A DNA stretch of 64,000 nucleotides. Source: Parvicella sp963922585. GTDB taxonomy: Bacteria; Bacteroidota; Bacteroidia; Flavobacteriales_D; Parvicellaceae. The DNA is taken from NCBI GenBank assembly GCA_963922585.1, contig CAWUIK010000005.1, forward strand, positions 1-64,000, given 5' to 3'. The notes below the pieces were generated by a model that worked only from the letters and a program-made list of their open reading frames with translations, was not told the DNA's origin and ran no database searches. The first letter of the stretch is position 1; every line of letters starts with the position of its first letter. This document shows positions 54,195 to 62,611 of this stretch, piece by piece. The position numbers and the translations under genes are program-made.

Positions 54195-55004
54195 ATGAAA
54201 ACAACTATTTTATCCGTTTCATTAGCACTATTAGTAGGGGTTGTTGCTACTGGATTTGTAGTTTCAGAAAAGTCTGTACCTGCTGATAATTACAAAGTTA
54301 TAAAAGTCGATGGTAAAATCACTTACGTAAAATCAGGTAAAGATTTATCAACAGGAGATCTATTTGCAAGCAACGAGAAATTAACTTTTGGCACTCAAGA
54401 TTCAAGAGCTGCTGTAATATCTTCGCTCAATGGAAGATTTGTTCTTACTCCAGATGCTAAAGGAGGAAATGCCTCTAATTTACTTCCTGCAATGAGTAAT
54501 GTTGCTACAAGAAGCGGTGCTTTAATCAATGCTTTAGACTTAAAAAATCATTTTTCTGAAAATTATTTGCTTTTGGAAGAACTTGAATTAAAAATTAATT
54601 CAGAGGTATATCCAATGAATAAAGACAATTTCTTCTATTTACAATATGAATTAAATGGCGAAGTGATTCCAAAAAAATTAAATTATAGAGATGATATCTT
54701 AGAATTAACTGCTAAAGAAATATATACGGTAGACGAAAAGCAACTTCCAATTCCTGAAAAAACAAAAATGTCTTTGTATTATAGAAATAATGACATTAAA
54801 AAAAGCACTAAGATTAGTGATTTTAACTTAATTGCACCTAACACTGAAAACCTAAAAGTTGAACTTGAAGTAATTCTAGGGGAATTAAAATCTAAAGAAA
54901 AAGAGGCCATCTCAAATGAAATCACAGCCTATCTATATGAGTTTTATGGAAAGCCTCAGAAAGAAAATTTAAACGATTGGTTAGAAAAACATATGAGTTT
55001 ATAA
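54195..55004 (+). CDS. Exported protein, paralogue 1 of a tandem pair (FecR-like N-terminal segment)
   Basis: 269 residues with a signal peptide (LALLVGVVATGFVVS). The first mature segment, YKVIKVDGKITYVKSGKDL, STGDLFASNEKLTFGTQ and SRAAVIS, resembles the opening of FecR-type beta-sandwich domains. A conserved block GRFVLTP then NLLPAMSNVATRSGA follows, with a charged helical C-terminus ending YEFYGKPQKENL. About half of its positions match paralogue 2. No enzyme motif or sorting domain is visible. Function unknown; periplasmic location inferred. Confidence 0.75.
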   Translation: MKTTILSVSLALLVGVVATGFVVSEKSVPADNYKVIKVDGKITYVKSGKDLSTGDLFASNEKLTFGTQDSRAAVISSLNGRFVLTPDAKGGNASNLLPAMSNVATRSGALINALDLKNHFSENYLLLEELELKINSEVYPMNKDNFFYLQYELNGEVIPKKLNYRDDILELTAKEIYTVDEKQLPIPEKTKMSLYYRNNDIKKSTKISDFNLIAPNTENLKVELEVILGELKSKEKEAISNEITAYLYEFYGKPQKENLNDWLEKHMSL

Positions 55005-55028
55005 ATTAATAAAAATAATTAAAAAACT

Positions 55029-55070
55029 AAGAGCGTTTTACTCCAACCTATTGAGAAAAACGCTCTTTTT
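55029..55070 (+). terminator. Rho-independent terminator between the two paralogues
   Basis: Arms AAGAGCGTTTT (55029-55039) and AAAACGCTCTT (55057-55067) are perfectly complementary across a 17-base loop, followed by Ts. It lies in the 85-base gap between paralogues, so the second copy may have its own promoter or be expressed at a lower level. Confidence 0.88.
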
Positions 55071-55089
55071 AATTTAAATAGACAATAAA

Positions 55090-55881
55090 ATGAAAATTGT
55101 ATTTGCTTTTATACTTTTACTATTTGGCTTATTCATTTCAAACTTTGTGATAGAAAAGCCTTTAATAGATAACTATAAAGTTATCAAAGTTGATGGTAAA
55201 ATATTATACGAAAAATCAGGTAAAAATATGACTACAGGAGATTTATTTGCGAGTAATGAAAAACTATCATTCCTTACTCAAGAATCGAGAGCGGCCGTAA
55301 TTTCACCTATAAAAGGAAGATTTGTTCTTACACCAAATTCAATTGCTGGTGAAGCATCAAATCTACTTCCAGCTATGAGTAATGTAGCAACAAGAAGTGG
55401 TGCTATTAATTCCTCATTTGATTTAAAAAATAATTTTCAAGGAGATTATTTGATTCTTGAAGAACAAAAAGTAGCAGTAAATATTGCTTCTTTTCCTTTG
55501 AATGAAAAAACTTTTTTCTATCTACAATACGAACTAAAAGGTGAAACCATTGCAAAAAAACTCAAAAACCAAAATGGAAATATTATTTTAAACACTCAAG
55601 ATATTTATACAATTGACGGAATTAAAATGCCTATTCCTCTTAAAATTAAAATGTCTTTGTATTATAAAGTTGAAAAAGATAATAAAACCACTAAAATAAG
55701 TGATTTTGTATTAATAGCACCTGATAATGAAAACTTGAAATCTGAAATTAAAGTATTGTTAGAAAATTTAAATACCAAAGAAACTGATGTAATAACAGAA
55801 GAAGTTGCTTCATTTTTATATGAATTTTATGGTAAACCACAAACAGAAAATGTGAAATACTGGTTGCAAAATCATTTTTGA
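55090..55881 (+). CDS. Exported protein, paralogue 2 of a tandem pair
   Basis: 263 residues, homologous over its whole length to the gene before it (YKVIKVDGKILYEKSGKN, TTGDLFASNEKLSFLTQ, LLPAMSNVATRSGA, LYEFYGKPQTENV). The signal sequence is MKIVFAFILLLFGLFISNF. Conservation is highest in the N-terminal and central blocks, lowest in the region between about 130 and 160. The two probably arose by tandem duplication and have since diverged. The role is unknown. Confidence 0.75.
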   Translation: MKIVFAFILLLFGLFISNFVIEKPLIDNYKVIKVDGKILYEKSGKNMTTGDLFASNEKLSFLTQESRAAVISPIKGRFVLTPNSIAGEASNLLPAMSNVATRSGAINSSFDLKNNFQGDYLILEEQKVAVNIASFPLNEKTFFYLQYELKGETIAKKLKNQNGNIILNTQDIYTIDGIKMPIPLKIKMSLYYKVEKDNKTTKISDFVLIAPDNENLKSEIKVLLENLNTKETDVITEEVASFLYEFYGKPQTENVKYWLQNHF

Positions 55882-55934
55882 AATTAAATCTTTCATGGCA
55901 TAAACATTGTATAAGTATAAAAAACTAATGTATT

Positions 55935-56177
55935 ATGAATGAGATTAAAACCATATTTAACGAAAATAAAATCGACTGGAACAGCCCAATAATTTTTGTC
56001 TTAAAAAATGATGTAGTTCTTCTAACACCCCAAACAATCATTGAAAAGGTTTTTCAAATTAACCGAAAACAAAAAAAAGTTTTAATTTCAAATATTAACG
56101 TCATAAAAAACGATGCAAAAAAATTATACCTTTTTCTCAATCATCTAGGAAAATGTATTTTGAAAATAAAAATTTAA
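55935..56177 (+). CDS. Small protein of unknown function
   Basis: An 80-residue Lys/Asn/Ile-rich protein with no signal peptide, starting at ATG (MNEIKTIFNENKIDW). It follows the paralogue pair by 53 bases on the same strand. The composition is close to that of AT-rich non-coding DNA, so coding status is less certain than for neighbours. No family is recognised. Confidence 0.45.
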   Translation: MNEIKTIFNENKIDWNSPIIFVLKNDVVLLTPQTIIEKVFQINRKQKKVLISNINVIKNDAKKLYLFLNHLGKCILKIKI

Positions 56178-56332
56178 TTTTTTAAATTAGATTTATTTCA
56201 TAATCATTTAGGTTTTGGGTACTTATTGTATTCTTTATAATTTTAATTATTATTTTTGTTTATTATAATACCGCTAAACATAAACTATTTTGAAAAGTTT
56301 GTGTTATAATAATTAAATCAAAAATTCTTTAC

Positions 56333-56881
56333 ATGAAAGTATATACTAAAACTGGTGATCAAGGAGAAACCTCTTTGTTTGGTGGAAAAAGAGTAAAAAA
56401 ATACAACCTTAGAATCAATGCATACGGAACTAGTGATGAATTAAACTCTTGGATTGGATTAGTTAGAGATCAAAAAATAGACAACAGATATAAAAATATA
56501 CTTTCTGAAATTCAGGATAGAATTTTCACACTTGGCGCTGAATTAGCTGCCGATCCCGATAAACCCAAACTTAAATTACCGCATATTGAAGAAAAAGATA
56601 TTCTATTATTAGAAAATGAAATAGACTTTATGGATGAATCACTTCCAGAGATGACAAAGTTCACTTTGCCTGGAGGGCACACCACTGTATCATACTGTCA
56701 TATAGCAAGATGTGTATGTCGAAGATGCGAAAGGCTTGTAATCGAATTATCTGATGATGCAGAAGTAAGCCCATTAATTATTCAATATCTAAATAGATTA
56801 AGTGATTATTTGTTTGTTTTGGGGAGGAAAATTGCTCAAGATTTGAATGCAGATGAAGTTTATTGGGAACCAAAAATGTGA
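56333..56881 (+). CDS. Cob(I)alamin adenosyltransferase, PduO type
   Basis: The enzyme adds the adenosyl group to cobalamin. Family features are the N-terminal ATP loop YTKTGDQGETSLFGGKRV, NAYGTSDELNSWIG, the basic RCVCRRCERLV helix and YLNRLSDYLFVLGR. The length of 182 residues is usual for the PduO class. No cobalamin riboswitch could be recognised in the 155 bases upstream. Confidence 0.95.
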   Translation: MKVYTKTGDQGETSLFGGKRVKKYNLRINAYGTSDELNSWIGLVRDQKIDNRYKNILSEIQDRIFTLGAELAADPDKPKLKLPHIEEKDILLLENEIDFMDESLPEMTKFTLPGGHTTVSYCHIARCVCRRCERLVIELSDDAEVSPLIIQYLNRLSDYLFVLGRKIAQDLNADEVYWEPKM

Positions 56882-56945
56882 AACAAACACATATACACTT
56901 GTTATTCAATGCTTTAATTGTTGATAATTAAATTGAGAAAAAAAG

Positions 56946-56975
56946 TTGTATAGTCTAACTAAAAACTTACTTTTG
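56946..56975 (+). promoter_or_regulatory. Bacteroidota promoter for the DUF2795 gene
   Basis: TTG at 56946-56948 and TACTTTTG at 56968-56975 are 19 bases apart. The ATG follows at 57002. Confidence 0.7.
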
Positions 56976-57001
56976 CGTACCGAATTAAAAACGAAAATGT
57001 T

Positions 57002-57223
57002 ATGTACTGGACGTTAGAATTAGCATCATATTTAGAAGATGCACCATGGCCTGCAACTAAAGAAGAGTTGATTGACTTTGCTATGAGAGCGGGAGCCCCT
57101 CTTGAAGTTGTAGAAAATCTTCAAGATATTGAAGACGAGGATGAAATATACGAAAGTATTGAAGAAATATGGCCTGATTATCCTTCTAAAGAAGATTTCT
57201 TCTTTAATGAAGACGAATATTAG
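57002..57223 (+). CDS. DUF2795 domain-containing small acidic protein
   Basis: A 73-residue acidic protein, MYWTLELASYLEDAPWPATKEE at the start and IEEIWPDYPSKEDFFF near the end, matching the highly conserved DUF2795 proteins of Bacteroidota. It has its own promoter and a strong terminator, so it is a stand-alone, probably well expressed gene. Function unknown. Confidence 0.9.
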   Translation: MYWTLELASYLEDAPWPATKEELIDFAMRAGAPLEVVENLQDIEDEDEIYESIEEIWPDYPSKEDFFFNEDEY

Positions 57224-57243
57224 ACCAATTTCAAACTGAAACG

Positions 57244-57275
57244 AAAGGCTATCTATTTAGATAGCCTTTTTTATT
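57244..57275 (+). terminator. Rho-independent terminator after the DUF2795 gene
   Basis: A perfect 12-base stem (AAAGGCTATCTA at 57244-57255 with TAGATAGCCTTT at 57258-57269), a two-base loop, then a T-rich tail. Confidence 0.93.
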
Positions 57276-57325
57276 TAATAAACAAAATATATTTCTAAAT
57301 AAAACTCCAAAAACATTATATCTAT

Positions 57326-57333
57326 TACTTTTG
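57326..57333 (+). promoter_or_regulatory. Putative -7 element for the ArsC/Spx-like gene
   Basis: TACTTTTG, 24 bases before the ATG at 57358. No clear -33 element was found. Confidence 0.4.
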
Positions 57334-57357
57334 AAGTCAAAAAACAATACTCTAAGA

Positions 57358-57717
57358 ATGAAAAAAATATTTTTCCTAAGTACTTGTAGTACATGTCAGA
57401 GAATCATGAAAGAAATTGGTGTAGACGAAAGTTGGATACAACAAGACATCAAAAAAGAAAATATTGATGAAACAACTTTGGATTTGATTTTTAACCAAAC
57501 AAAAAGTTATGAGGCTATCTTCTCAAAGAAAGCCATAAAATATCGTTCTATGGGGTTAAAAGATATTATCAAAAAAGATGAAGATTACAAAAAACACATT
57601 CTTGAAGAATATACATTCATCAGCCGCCCTGTTATTCAAATAAATGATAGATTTTATATTGGAAACAGTAAGAAAAACATCGAAAATGTAAAATTAGCCC
57701 TTCAATCTAGTGAATAA
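57358..57717 (+). CDS. ArsC/Spx family thioredoxin-fold protein
   Basis: 119 residues from ATG at 57358. The N-terminus has a CxxC (FLSTCSTCQRI), then a DIKKENIDE strand-helix, IFSKKAIKYRSMG and a conserved basic-proline segment TFISRPVIQIND that matches the family RP motif. Members are glutaredoxin-coupled arsenate reductases or regulators such as Spx. No ars genes are adjacent, so a specific role in arsenate resistance is not assigned. It overlaps the DMT transporter gene by eight bases. Confidence 0.85.
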   Translation: MKKIFFLSTCSTCQRIMKEIGVDESWIQQDIKKENIDETTLDLIFNQTKSYEAIFSKKAIKYRSMGLKDIIKKDEDYKKHILEEYTFISRPVIQINDRFYIGNSKKNIENVKLALQSSE

Positions 57718-58603
57718 TTTCAAAGCTCATCTAGCTTTACTCATTGTAAATGTTATTTATGCTGTAAGTTACGGATTTTCAAAAGATGTGCTAGGAGCAT
57801 ACATTCCTCCTTTTGCTTTTATTTTAATTAGAGTTATAGGAGCAACATTGCTTTTCTGGTCTATTTTAATTTTTACAAAAAAAGAAAAAATTATAAAAAA
57901 AGATTTTCTTACGCTACTGCTTTGTGGTTTTTTTGGAGTGGCAGCAAATCAATTAATGTTTTTTGAAGGATTAAAAAACACTTCATCAATTAACGCTTCC
58001 GTTATCATGGTTGCTACGCCTTTAATTGTTCTATTCCTTTCTAGATTGATTCTTAAAGAAAAAATTAAAATTCAAAAAGCTATAGGAATTTTAATTGGAA
58101 TGTTTGGTGCACTTTCTTTAATTCTTGCAGGAACTAAAACTACCAACATATCTTCTTATGGTGATTTATTGATTTTACTTAATGCAAGTTCTTATGGAAT
58201 ATACCTTGTAATAGTAAAACCTCTTATGAAAAAATACAATCCTCTTACTGTTATAAGATGGACTTTTACTTTTGGATTATTTTTCGTTATTCCGTTTGGG
58301 CTTTTTCAATGGGAAGAAATCGTATGGACTTTTCCGATAGATATTATTTGGAAAATTTTGTTCATCATATTTGCAATGACATTTTTAACCTACTTGCTCA
58401 CAGTTTATGGTTTAGGTAAAGTAAGCCCTACCGTTGTAAGTGCCTACATATACATTCAACCTATTTTAGCAACGATGATTGCCTTGTATCAGCAAAAAGA
58501 AGTCCTTACCATCACCACAATAATATATGGAACATTGATTTTCATTGGGGTATTTCTGGTGAGTGTTCCTTTAGGAAAGAAAAGTAACAAAATATCAGTT
58601 TAA
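57710..58603 (+). CDS. EamA/DMT-family transporter
   Basis: This inner-membrane protein of 297 residues has about ten hydrophobic helices in two EamA halves: FAFILIRVIGATLLFWS and the AANQLMFFEGLKNTSSINAS region in the first, YGDLLILLNASSYGIYLV and SAYIYIQPILATMIAL in the second. DMT proteins export metabolites or amino acids; the substrate cannot be told. The start is GTG at 57710, overlapping the ArsC-like gene. Confidence 0.9.
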   Translation: MNNFKAHLALLIVNVIYAVSYGFSKDVLGAYIPPFAFILIRVIGATLLFWSILIFTKKEKIIKKDFLTLLLCGFFGVAANQLMFFEGLKNTSSINASVIMVATPLIVLFLSRLILKEKIKIQKAIGILIGMFGALSLILAGTKTTNISSYGDLLILLNASSYGIYLVIVKPLMKKYNPLTVIRWTFTFGLFFVIPFGLFQWEEIVWTFPIDIIWKILFIIFAMTFLTYLLTVYGLGKVSPTVVSAYIYIQPILATMIALYQQKEVLTITTIIYGTLIFIGVFLVSVPLGKKSNKISV

Positions 58604-58694
58604 AGTTATGAGTGTGGACAAAATTACAATGCATTTCAATCAGGCATAATTTATGTTTTGTACCTTAGCAATATATTTAGAAAATCATTTTAGC

Positions 58695-59726
58695 ATGAAA
58701 CAACTTTTATTCTTTTTCATATTATTGCCTTTTTTGGCAACTTCACAAATCAATAGAGGAGGTACAGAAACTACCACTCCTGAAAACAATCAAAATACTG
58801 ATTCAAATAAACCACTTTATGAAAGTAAAGGTGAACGACCTGTGAATTGTAATGAGGATTTGGAGTTGGATCCAGGAAATAAATTGATATATCATACCAA
58901 AACTAAAAAGCCTTTTACTGGACTTTGTATTTCATACTACCCTAATGGAAGACTGGAAAGAAGAGCAAGATTTAACAATGGAAAAGACCATGACACTGCT
59001 TATGTTTATTATGAATCTGGAGGTATTCAAGCAGTTTTAAGTCATGTAGATGGAATAGAAAACGGAACTTGGGGATATTGGTATGAAAACGGTCAAGTAG
59101 CATGGGGAAACACATACACAATGGGTCAAAAGACTGGAGAGTGGCTTTTTTATGATGAAGAAGGTAAACCTACCAAAGTTTTGAATTACAAAAACGATTT
59201 ATTGGATGGTATTACCAAAGAGTATTATAAAAGCGGGACTATTAAAAAATCTGTAATGTACAAAAATGGAATGATGGATGGAGAGTTTATTACATATTAT
59301 GAAGATAGTATTGTAAAATCTAAGAAATTATACAAAAACGACAAAGCTGATGGAAAAGCACAAGGATATTACGAAAGTGGCGCTTTGAAATCTGAGTTCG
59401 AATACAAAGGAGGTTCTAAAGAAGGAAAATGGACTAATTACTATGAAAATGGTCAAATAATGTCTGTGGGAAATTATGCAAACAATCTTAAAGAAGGACT
59501 TTGGGAATCTTTTTTAGAAGATGGTAAATATTTGTCTTCTGCATTGTTTGACAAGGGGGTTTTACTTAAAGTCGTAGAATACGATAGATTTGGAAAACCT
59601 AAAAATGACTTAGACGTAGTTGAACTTAACAACTTAATGAGTAAAAAAAGTGCTGATGACGCCTCTGGAAAGAAAGGTAAAAAAGATAAAAAGGAGAAAA
59701 AAGACAAAGAGGATAAGGAAGAGTAG
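58695..59726 (+). CDS. MORN_2-repeat exported protein (YwqK-like)
   Basis: Signal peptide (MKQLLFFFILLPFLATSQ) from ATG at 58695, then a Thr/Asn-rich linker. Eight or so MORN_2-type repeats follow with the core YYxNGxxxxxxxYxxGxxxGxW, as in SYYPNGRLERR, YWYENGQVAWGN and NYYENGQIMSVGN. The tail of about 30 residues is almost all Lys, Asp and Glu. Databases often label this family YwqK-type antitoxin, but nothing here suggests a toxin partner. A heptamer array starts ten bases after the stop codon. Confidence 0.88.
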   Translation: MKQLLFFFILLPFLATSQINRGGTETTTPENNQNTDSNKPLYESKGERPVNCNEDLELDPGNKLIYHTKTKKPFTGLCISYYPNGRLERRARFNNGKDHDTAYVYYESGGIQAVLSHVDGIENGTWGYWYENGQVAWGNTYTMGQKTGEWLFYDEEGKPTKVLNYKNDLLDGITKEYYKSGTIKKSVMYKNGMMDGEFITYYEDSIVKSKKLYKNDKADGKAQGYYESGALKSEFEYKGGSKEGKWTNYYENGQIMSVGNYANNLKEGLWESFLEDGKYLSSALFDKGVLLKVVEYDRFGKPKNDLDVVELNNLMSKKSADDASGKKGKKDKKEKKDKEDKEE

Positions 59727-59735
59727 TGAGGGGGT

Positions 59736-59847
59736 GATGTGTTATGGAAGATGGTTGATGGAAGATGGAAGATGGTTGATGGAAGATGGAAGATGGGAGT
59801 CGGGAGTCCGAAGTTGGAGGTTGGAAGACCGAAGTCGGTAGATGTTA
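59736..59847 (+). repeat. Long heptamer-phased repeat array (16 units)
   Basis: Sixteen 7-base units follow one another without a phase break: GATGTGT at 59736, TATGGAA at 59743, GATGGTT at 59750 and 59771, GATGGAA at 59757, 59764, 59778 and 59785. Then come diverging units such as GTCGGGA (59799), GTTGGAA (59820), GACCGAA (59827) and GATGTTA (59841). The consensus is about G-[AT]-[TC]-G-G-[AT]-[AT]. It lies between the MORN-repeat gene and queE. The rest of the gap (59848-59985) shows no other feature. Confidence 0.95.
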
Positions 59848-59985
59848 AACTGAAATAAGAAATAATTAACACAATAGACGTAAGACTTAATTCGTTGGAC
59901 AGTACATTGTAACACCAAAAAACCAAGAACTATTTAAGTCCTATACTTTGAAAATAGAAATATAATTTAATTAGAAAAACCAAAA

Positions 59986-60597
59986 ATGAATATAAATACA
60001 ACACATCTGCCACTTATGGAAATGTTTTACTCTATACAGGGTGAAGGTTTTTATGCTGGGCGTCCTGCTGTATTTATTAGACTAGGTGGTTGTGATGTAG
60101 GTTGTGTTTGGTGTGATGTAAAAGAAAGTTGGGATGCTGCAAAACATCCTGATACTTCAATTGAAGAAATTGTGAAGTTTGTAGCAGATAGTCAAACTAA
60201 ATTTGTAGTAATAACTGGAGGTGAACCTGCCATGTATGATTTGAATTTACTAACGAAGTCTTTGCATTCATTGGGAGTAGAAATTGCGATAGAAACCTCA
60301 GGAGTATATCCTTTGAGTGGTGAACTGGATTGGATTTGTTTTTCACCAAAGAAGTTTAAACCTCCTACAGAAGATATTTACGCTATTGCCAATGAATTAA
60401 AAGTTATTGTATTTCACAAATCTGATTTAGAATGGGCTGAAAATCATGCAAAAAAAATAAATTCGAATTGTAAATTATACTTACAACCAGAATGGAGTAA
60501 AAAAGAAGAAATGACAGCCCTAATAATTGAATATATCAAAAGAAATACACATTGGAATATTTCTATTCAAACACATAAATATGTTGATGTACCTTAA
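59986..60597 (+). CDS. queE: 7-carboxy-7-deazaguanine synthase
   Basis: A radical SAM enzyme of the queuosine pathway. Features: FYSIQGEGFYAGRPAVFIRL, then the cluster-binding GCDVGCVWCD (Cys spacing C-x3-C-x2-C, the usual radical SAM spacing), VVITGGEPAMYD (SAM-binding GGE) and ETSGVYPL. The length is 203 residues. Other queuosine genes are not in the window. The next gene starts seven bases downstream. Confidence 0.94.
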   Translation: MNINTTHLPLMEMFYSIQGEGFYAGRPAVFIRLGGCDVGCVWCDVKESWDAAKHPDTSIEEIVKFVADSQTKFVVITGGEPAMYDLNLLTKSLHSLGVEIAIETSGVYPLSGELDWICFSPKKFKPPTEDIYAIANELKVIVFHKSDLEWAENHAKKINSNCKLYLQPEWSKKEEMTALIIEYIKRNTHWNISIQTHKYVDVP

Positions 60598-60604
60598 AAA
60601 GATT

Positions 60605-62605
60605 ATGATGACTAAAATAATTCCACTTTTTTTATTCTTATTTGTAATGGTAGCCTGTTCTGTAGCTCAACCTAGCAAATATGGAAGCACTGACAAAAAA
60701 GCTATTAAGTTTTATGAGTTGGCAAGAACCTGTTTCAATGAAGTAAATCATTTAACAGGAAGAAGAAATCTAGAATGTGCGGAAGAAAACTTGTTAAAAA
60801 CCTTGGAAAGAGACCCTGCATTTATCGAAGCTCACATGCTTTTGAGCAATGTATATATTGAACAAAGAAATTTTGAAAAAGCTATTGCACAAAAAGAAAC
60901 CATGTTTGCTATAGGAAAACCTTACAGCGAAGCTGAATTTTTTTATATGGCTAGCTTGAACATGGCAATAGGTGATTATCAAAAATGTTTAAAATACGCT
61001 AAAGCCTATTCCCAAATTAGGAATCCCAATCAAAACATGTTGAACAAATGCTATAAATACATTGCAGATTGTGAATTTGCTATAGCAGCAAAAAAACAAC
61101 CTGTAAAGTTTAACCCTATAAATTTAGGACCAAATGTTAATACTGATAGACCTGAGTATTTTCCCTCTATTACTGCTGATGATAAAACACTTCTTTTTAC
61201 TAGAGATGTTTTGGATCAAAGAGCAATTCATGGAGGACATCAAGAGGACATCTTTGTAACTACTACTCCTTTACCAAATCAATGGGAATTTGGTAAAGGA
61301 ATTAGTGCAAACATCAATACTCCATACAATGAAGGTGCCCCTACTTTTTCTGCAGATGGAAAATATGTGATTTTAGTTGGCTGTGAAACAGGAAACAAAG
61401 GAGAATATGATTATGGAGATGGAAGAACAGGATTGGGAAGTTGCGATTTGTTTGTAAGTGAAAAAATTGGAGACAACTGGACAAAACCAGCAAATATGGG
61501 CACCCCAATAAATTCAAGTCATTTTGAAAGTCAACCTTCCTTTTCGAGTGATGGTAAAACCTTGTATTTCATTAGAGGTATCATCCAACATAATTCTTTA
61601 CGTCAGACTCAGGATCAAGACATTTACAAGTGTGAAATTCTTCCTGATGGCACATGGTCAAAACCTGAAAAATTGGGTAGTCACATCAACACACCTGGCA
61701 GAGAGGAAAGTGTGCAAATACATCCTGATGGACAAACTTTGTATTTTTCTTCTGACGGCCATGTAGGAATGGGTGGTTTGGATATATACATGTGTAGACT
61801 ACAATCGGATGGAACTTGGGGTAAACCAGTAAATTTGGGATATCCAATCAATACGCACAATGATGAAAATAGTTTACTAGTTTCTAGCAATGGTGACATT
61901 GCTTTTTTTGCCTCTGATAGAGATGGAGGATACGGAAGTTTAGATTTATATCAATTTGATTTACCTCAACATCTACAACCTATCAAAACTACATTTATGA
62001 AGGGTGTAGTTTATGACAGTATTACAAAAGCGCCTTTAGCCGCAGACTTTCAATTGATTGATTTAAGTAATGATAAAGTTTACAAAAGAGCCATTGCAAA
62101 CTCTGGAAATGGTGAATTTATGGTGGCATTACCTTCCAACAAAAGTTTTGCCTTAATTGCTGAGCACGAAGGATATTTTTTCTATTCAAAAAATTATGAC
62201 ATCACAAAATTGCAACAAAATAGTGATGGTTTTTTCATTGATGTGCCAATGCAACCTATCAAAGGAAGTACCTCTTTTGTGCTTGAAAATATTTTCTTTG
62301 ACGTTGACAAATCCATTTTGAAACCAGAATCTATAACCGAACTGAACAAACTTAAGGTGTTTTTGAACATGAATTCCTCACTCAAAGTGGAATTAGGCGG
62401 ACATACAGATAGTGACGGAAATGCTGCTCACAATCTAAAACTTTCTGATGATAGAGCCAAAGCAGTAAAAGATTGGTTAATCAACAATGGTATTGATGCT
62501 TCAAGACTTTCTCATAAAGGATATGGCGCTACAAAACCTCGAGTACCAAATGATTCTGCTGAGAACAAGGCTAAAAACAGAAGAACTGAGGTGATGATAA
62601 AGTAG
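60605..62605 (+). CDS. PorE-like lipoprotein: TPR, PD40 propeller, regulatory domain, OmpA domain
   Basis: Signal peptide with lipobox (FLFVMVACS) from ATG 60605 (another ATG at 60608); any start further upstream would lie within queE. TPR helices (about 20-130) are followed by a PD40 propeller (about 150-455; repeats such as FSADGKYVILVG, FSSDGKTLYFIRG, HPDGQTLYFSSDG). Next comes a carboxypeptidase-regulatory-like domain (about 465-545) and an OmpA-type peptidoglycan-binding domain (about 575-660; LENIFFDVDKSILKPES, LGGHTDSDG, NRRTEVMIK). This order is that of PorE of the type IX secretion system in Porphyromonas gingivalis. It may tether the apparatus to the cell wall. Related OmpA proteins exist, so orthology is probable, not certain. 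Confidence 0.85.
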   Translation: MMTKIIPLFLFLFVMVACSVAQPSKYGSTDKKAIKFYELARTCFNEVNHLTGRRNLECAEENLLKTLERDPAFIEAHMLLSNVYIEQRNFEKAIAQKETMFAIGKPYSEAEFFYMASLNMAIGDYQKCLKYAKAYSQIRNPNQNMLNKCYKYIADCEFAIAAKKQPVKFNPINLGPNVNTDRPEYFPSITADDKTLLFTRDVLDQRAIHGGHQEDIFVTTTPLPNQWEFGKGISANINTPYNEGAPTFSADGKYVILVGCETGNKGEYDYGDGRTGLGSCDLFVSEKIGDNWTKPANMGTPINSSHFESQPSFSSDGKTLYFIRGIIQHNSLRQTQDQDIYKCEILPDGTWSKPEKLGSHINTPGREESVQIHPDGQTLYFSSDGHVGMGGLDIYMCRLQSDGTWGKPVNLGYPINTHNDENSLLVSSNGDIAFFASDRDGGYGSLDLYQFDLPQHLQPIKTTFMKGVVYDSITKAPLAADFQLIDLSNDKVYKRAIANSGNGEFMVALPSNKSFALIAEHEGYFFYSKNYDITKLQQNSDGFFIDVPMQPIKGSTSFVLENIFFDVDKSILKPESITELNKLKVFLNMNSSLKVELGGHTDSDGNAAHNLKLSDDRAKAVKDWLINNGIDASRLSHKGYGATKPRVPNDSAENKAKNRRTEVMIK

Positions 62606-62611
62606 AAGGAA

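Noticed and set aside
56178..56332. Cobalamin riboswitch before the adenosyltransferase gene
   Set aside because: The 155-base gap is very AT-rich and no conserved B12-box or stable helices could be seen.
57358..57717. Arsenate resistance determinant
   Set aside because: The protein is ArsC/Spx-like but no arsenite pump or regulator is adjacent; the family includes regulators and other reductases.
58695..59726. Antitoxin of a toxin-antitoxin pair (YwqK-type label)
   Set aside because: The protein is exported, much longer than antitoxins, and has no neighbouring toxin; the label reflects MORN_2 repeats only.
59736..59847. CRISPR array or minisatellite of long units
   Set aside because: Units are only 7 bases with no spacers, so the CRISPR pattern is absent; the 7-base phase describes it best.
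59474..59926. Minus-strand open frame of 150 codons with a repeated LPSTIFH peptide
   Set aside because: It is antisense to the MORN-repeat gene and the heptamer array; a 7-base period automatically yields a 7-residue repeat in any frame. No start context or protein family supports it.
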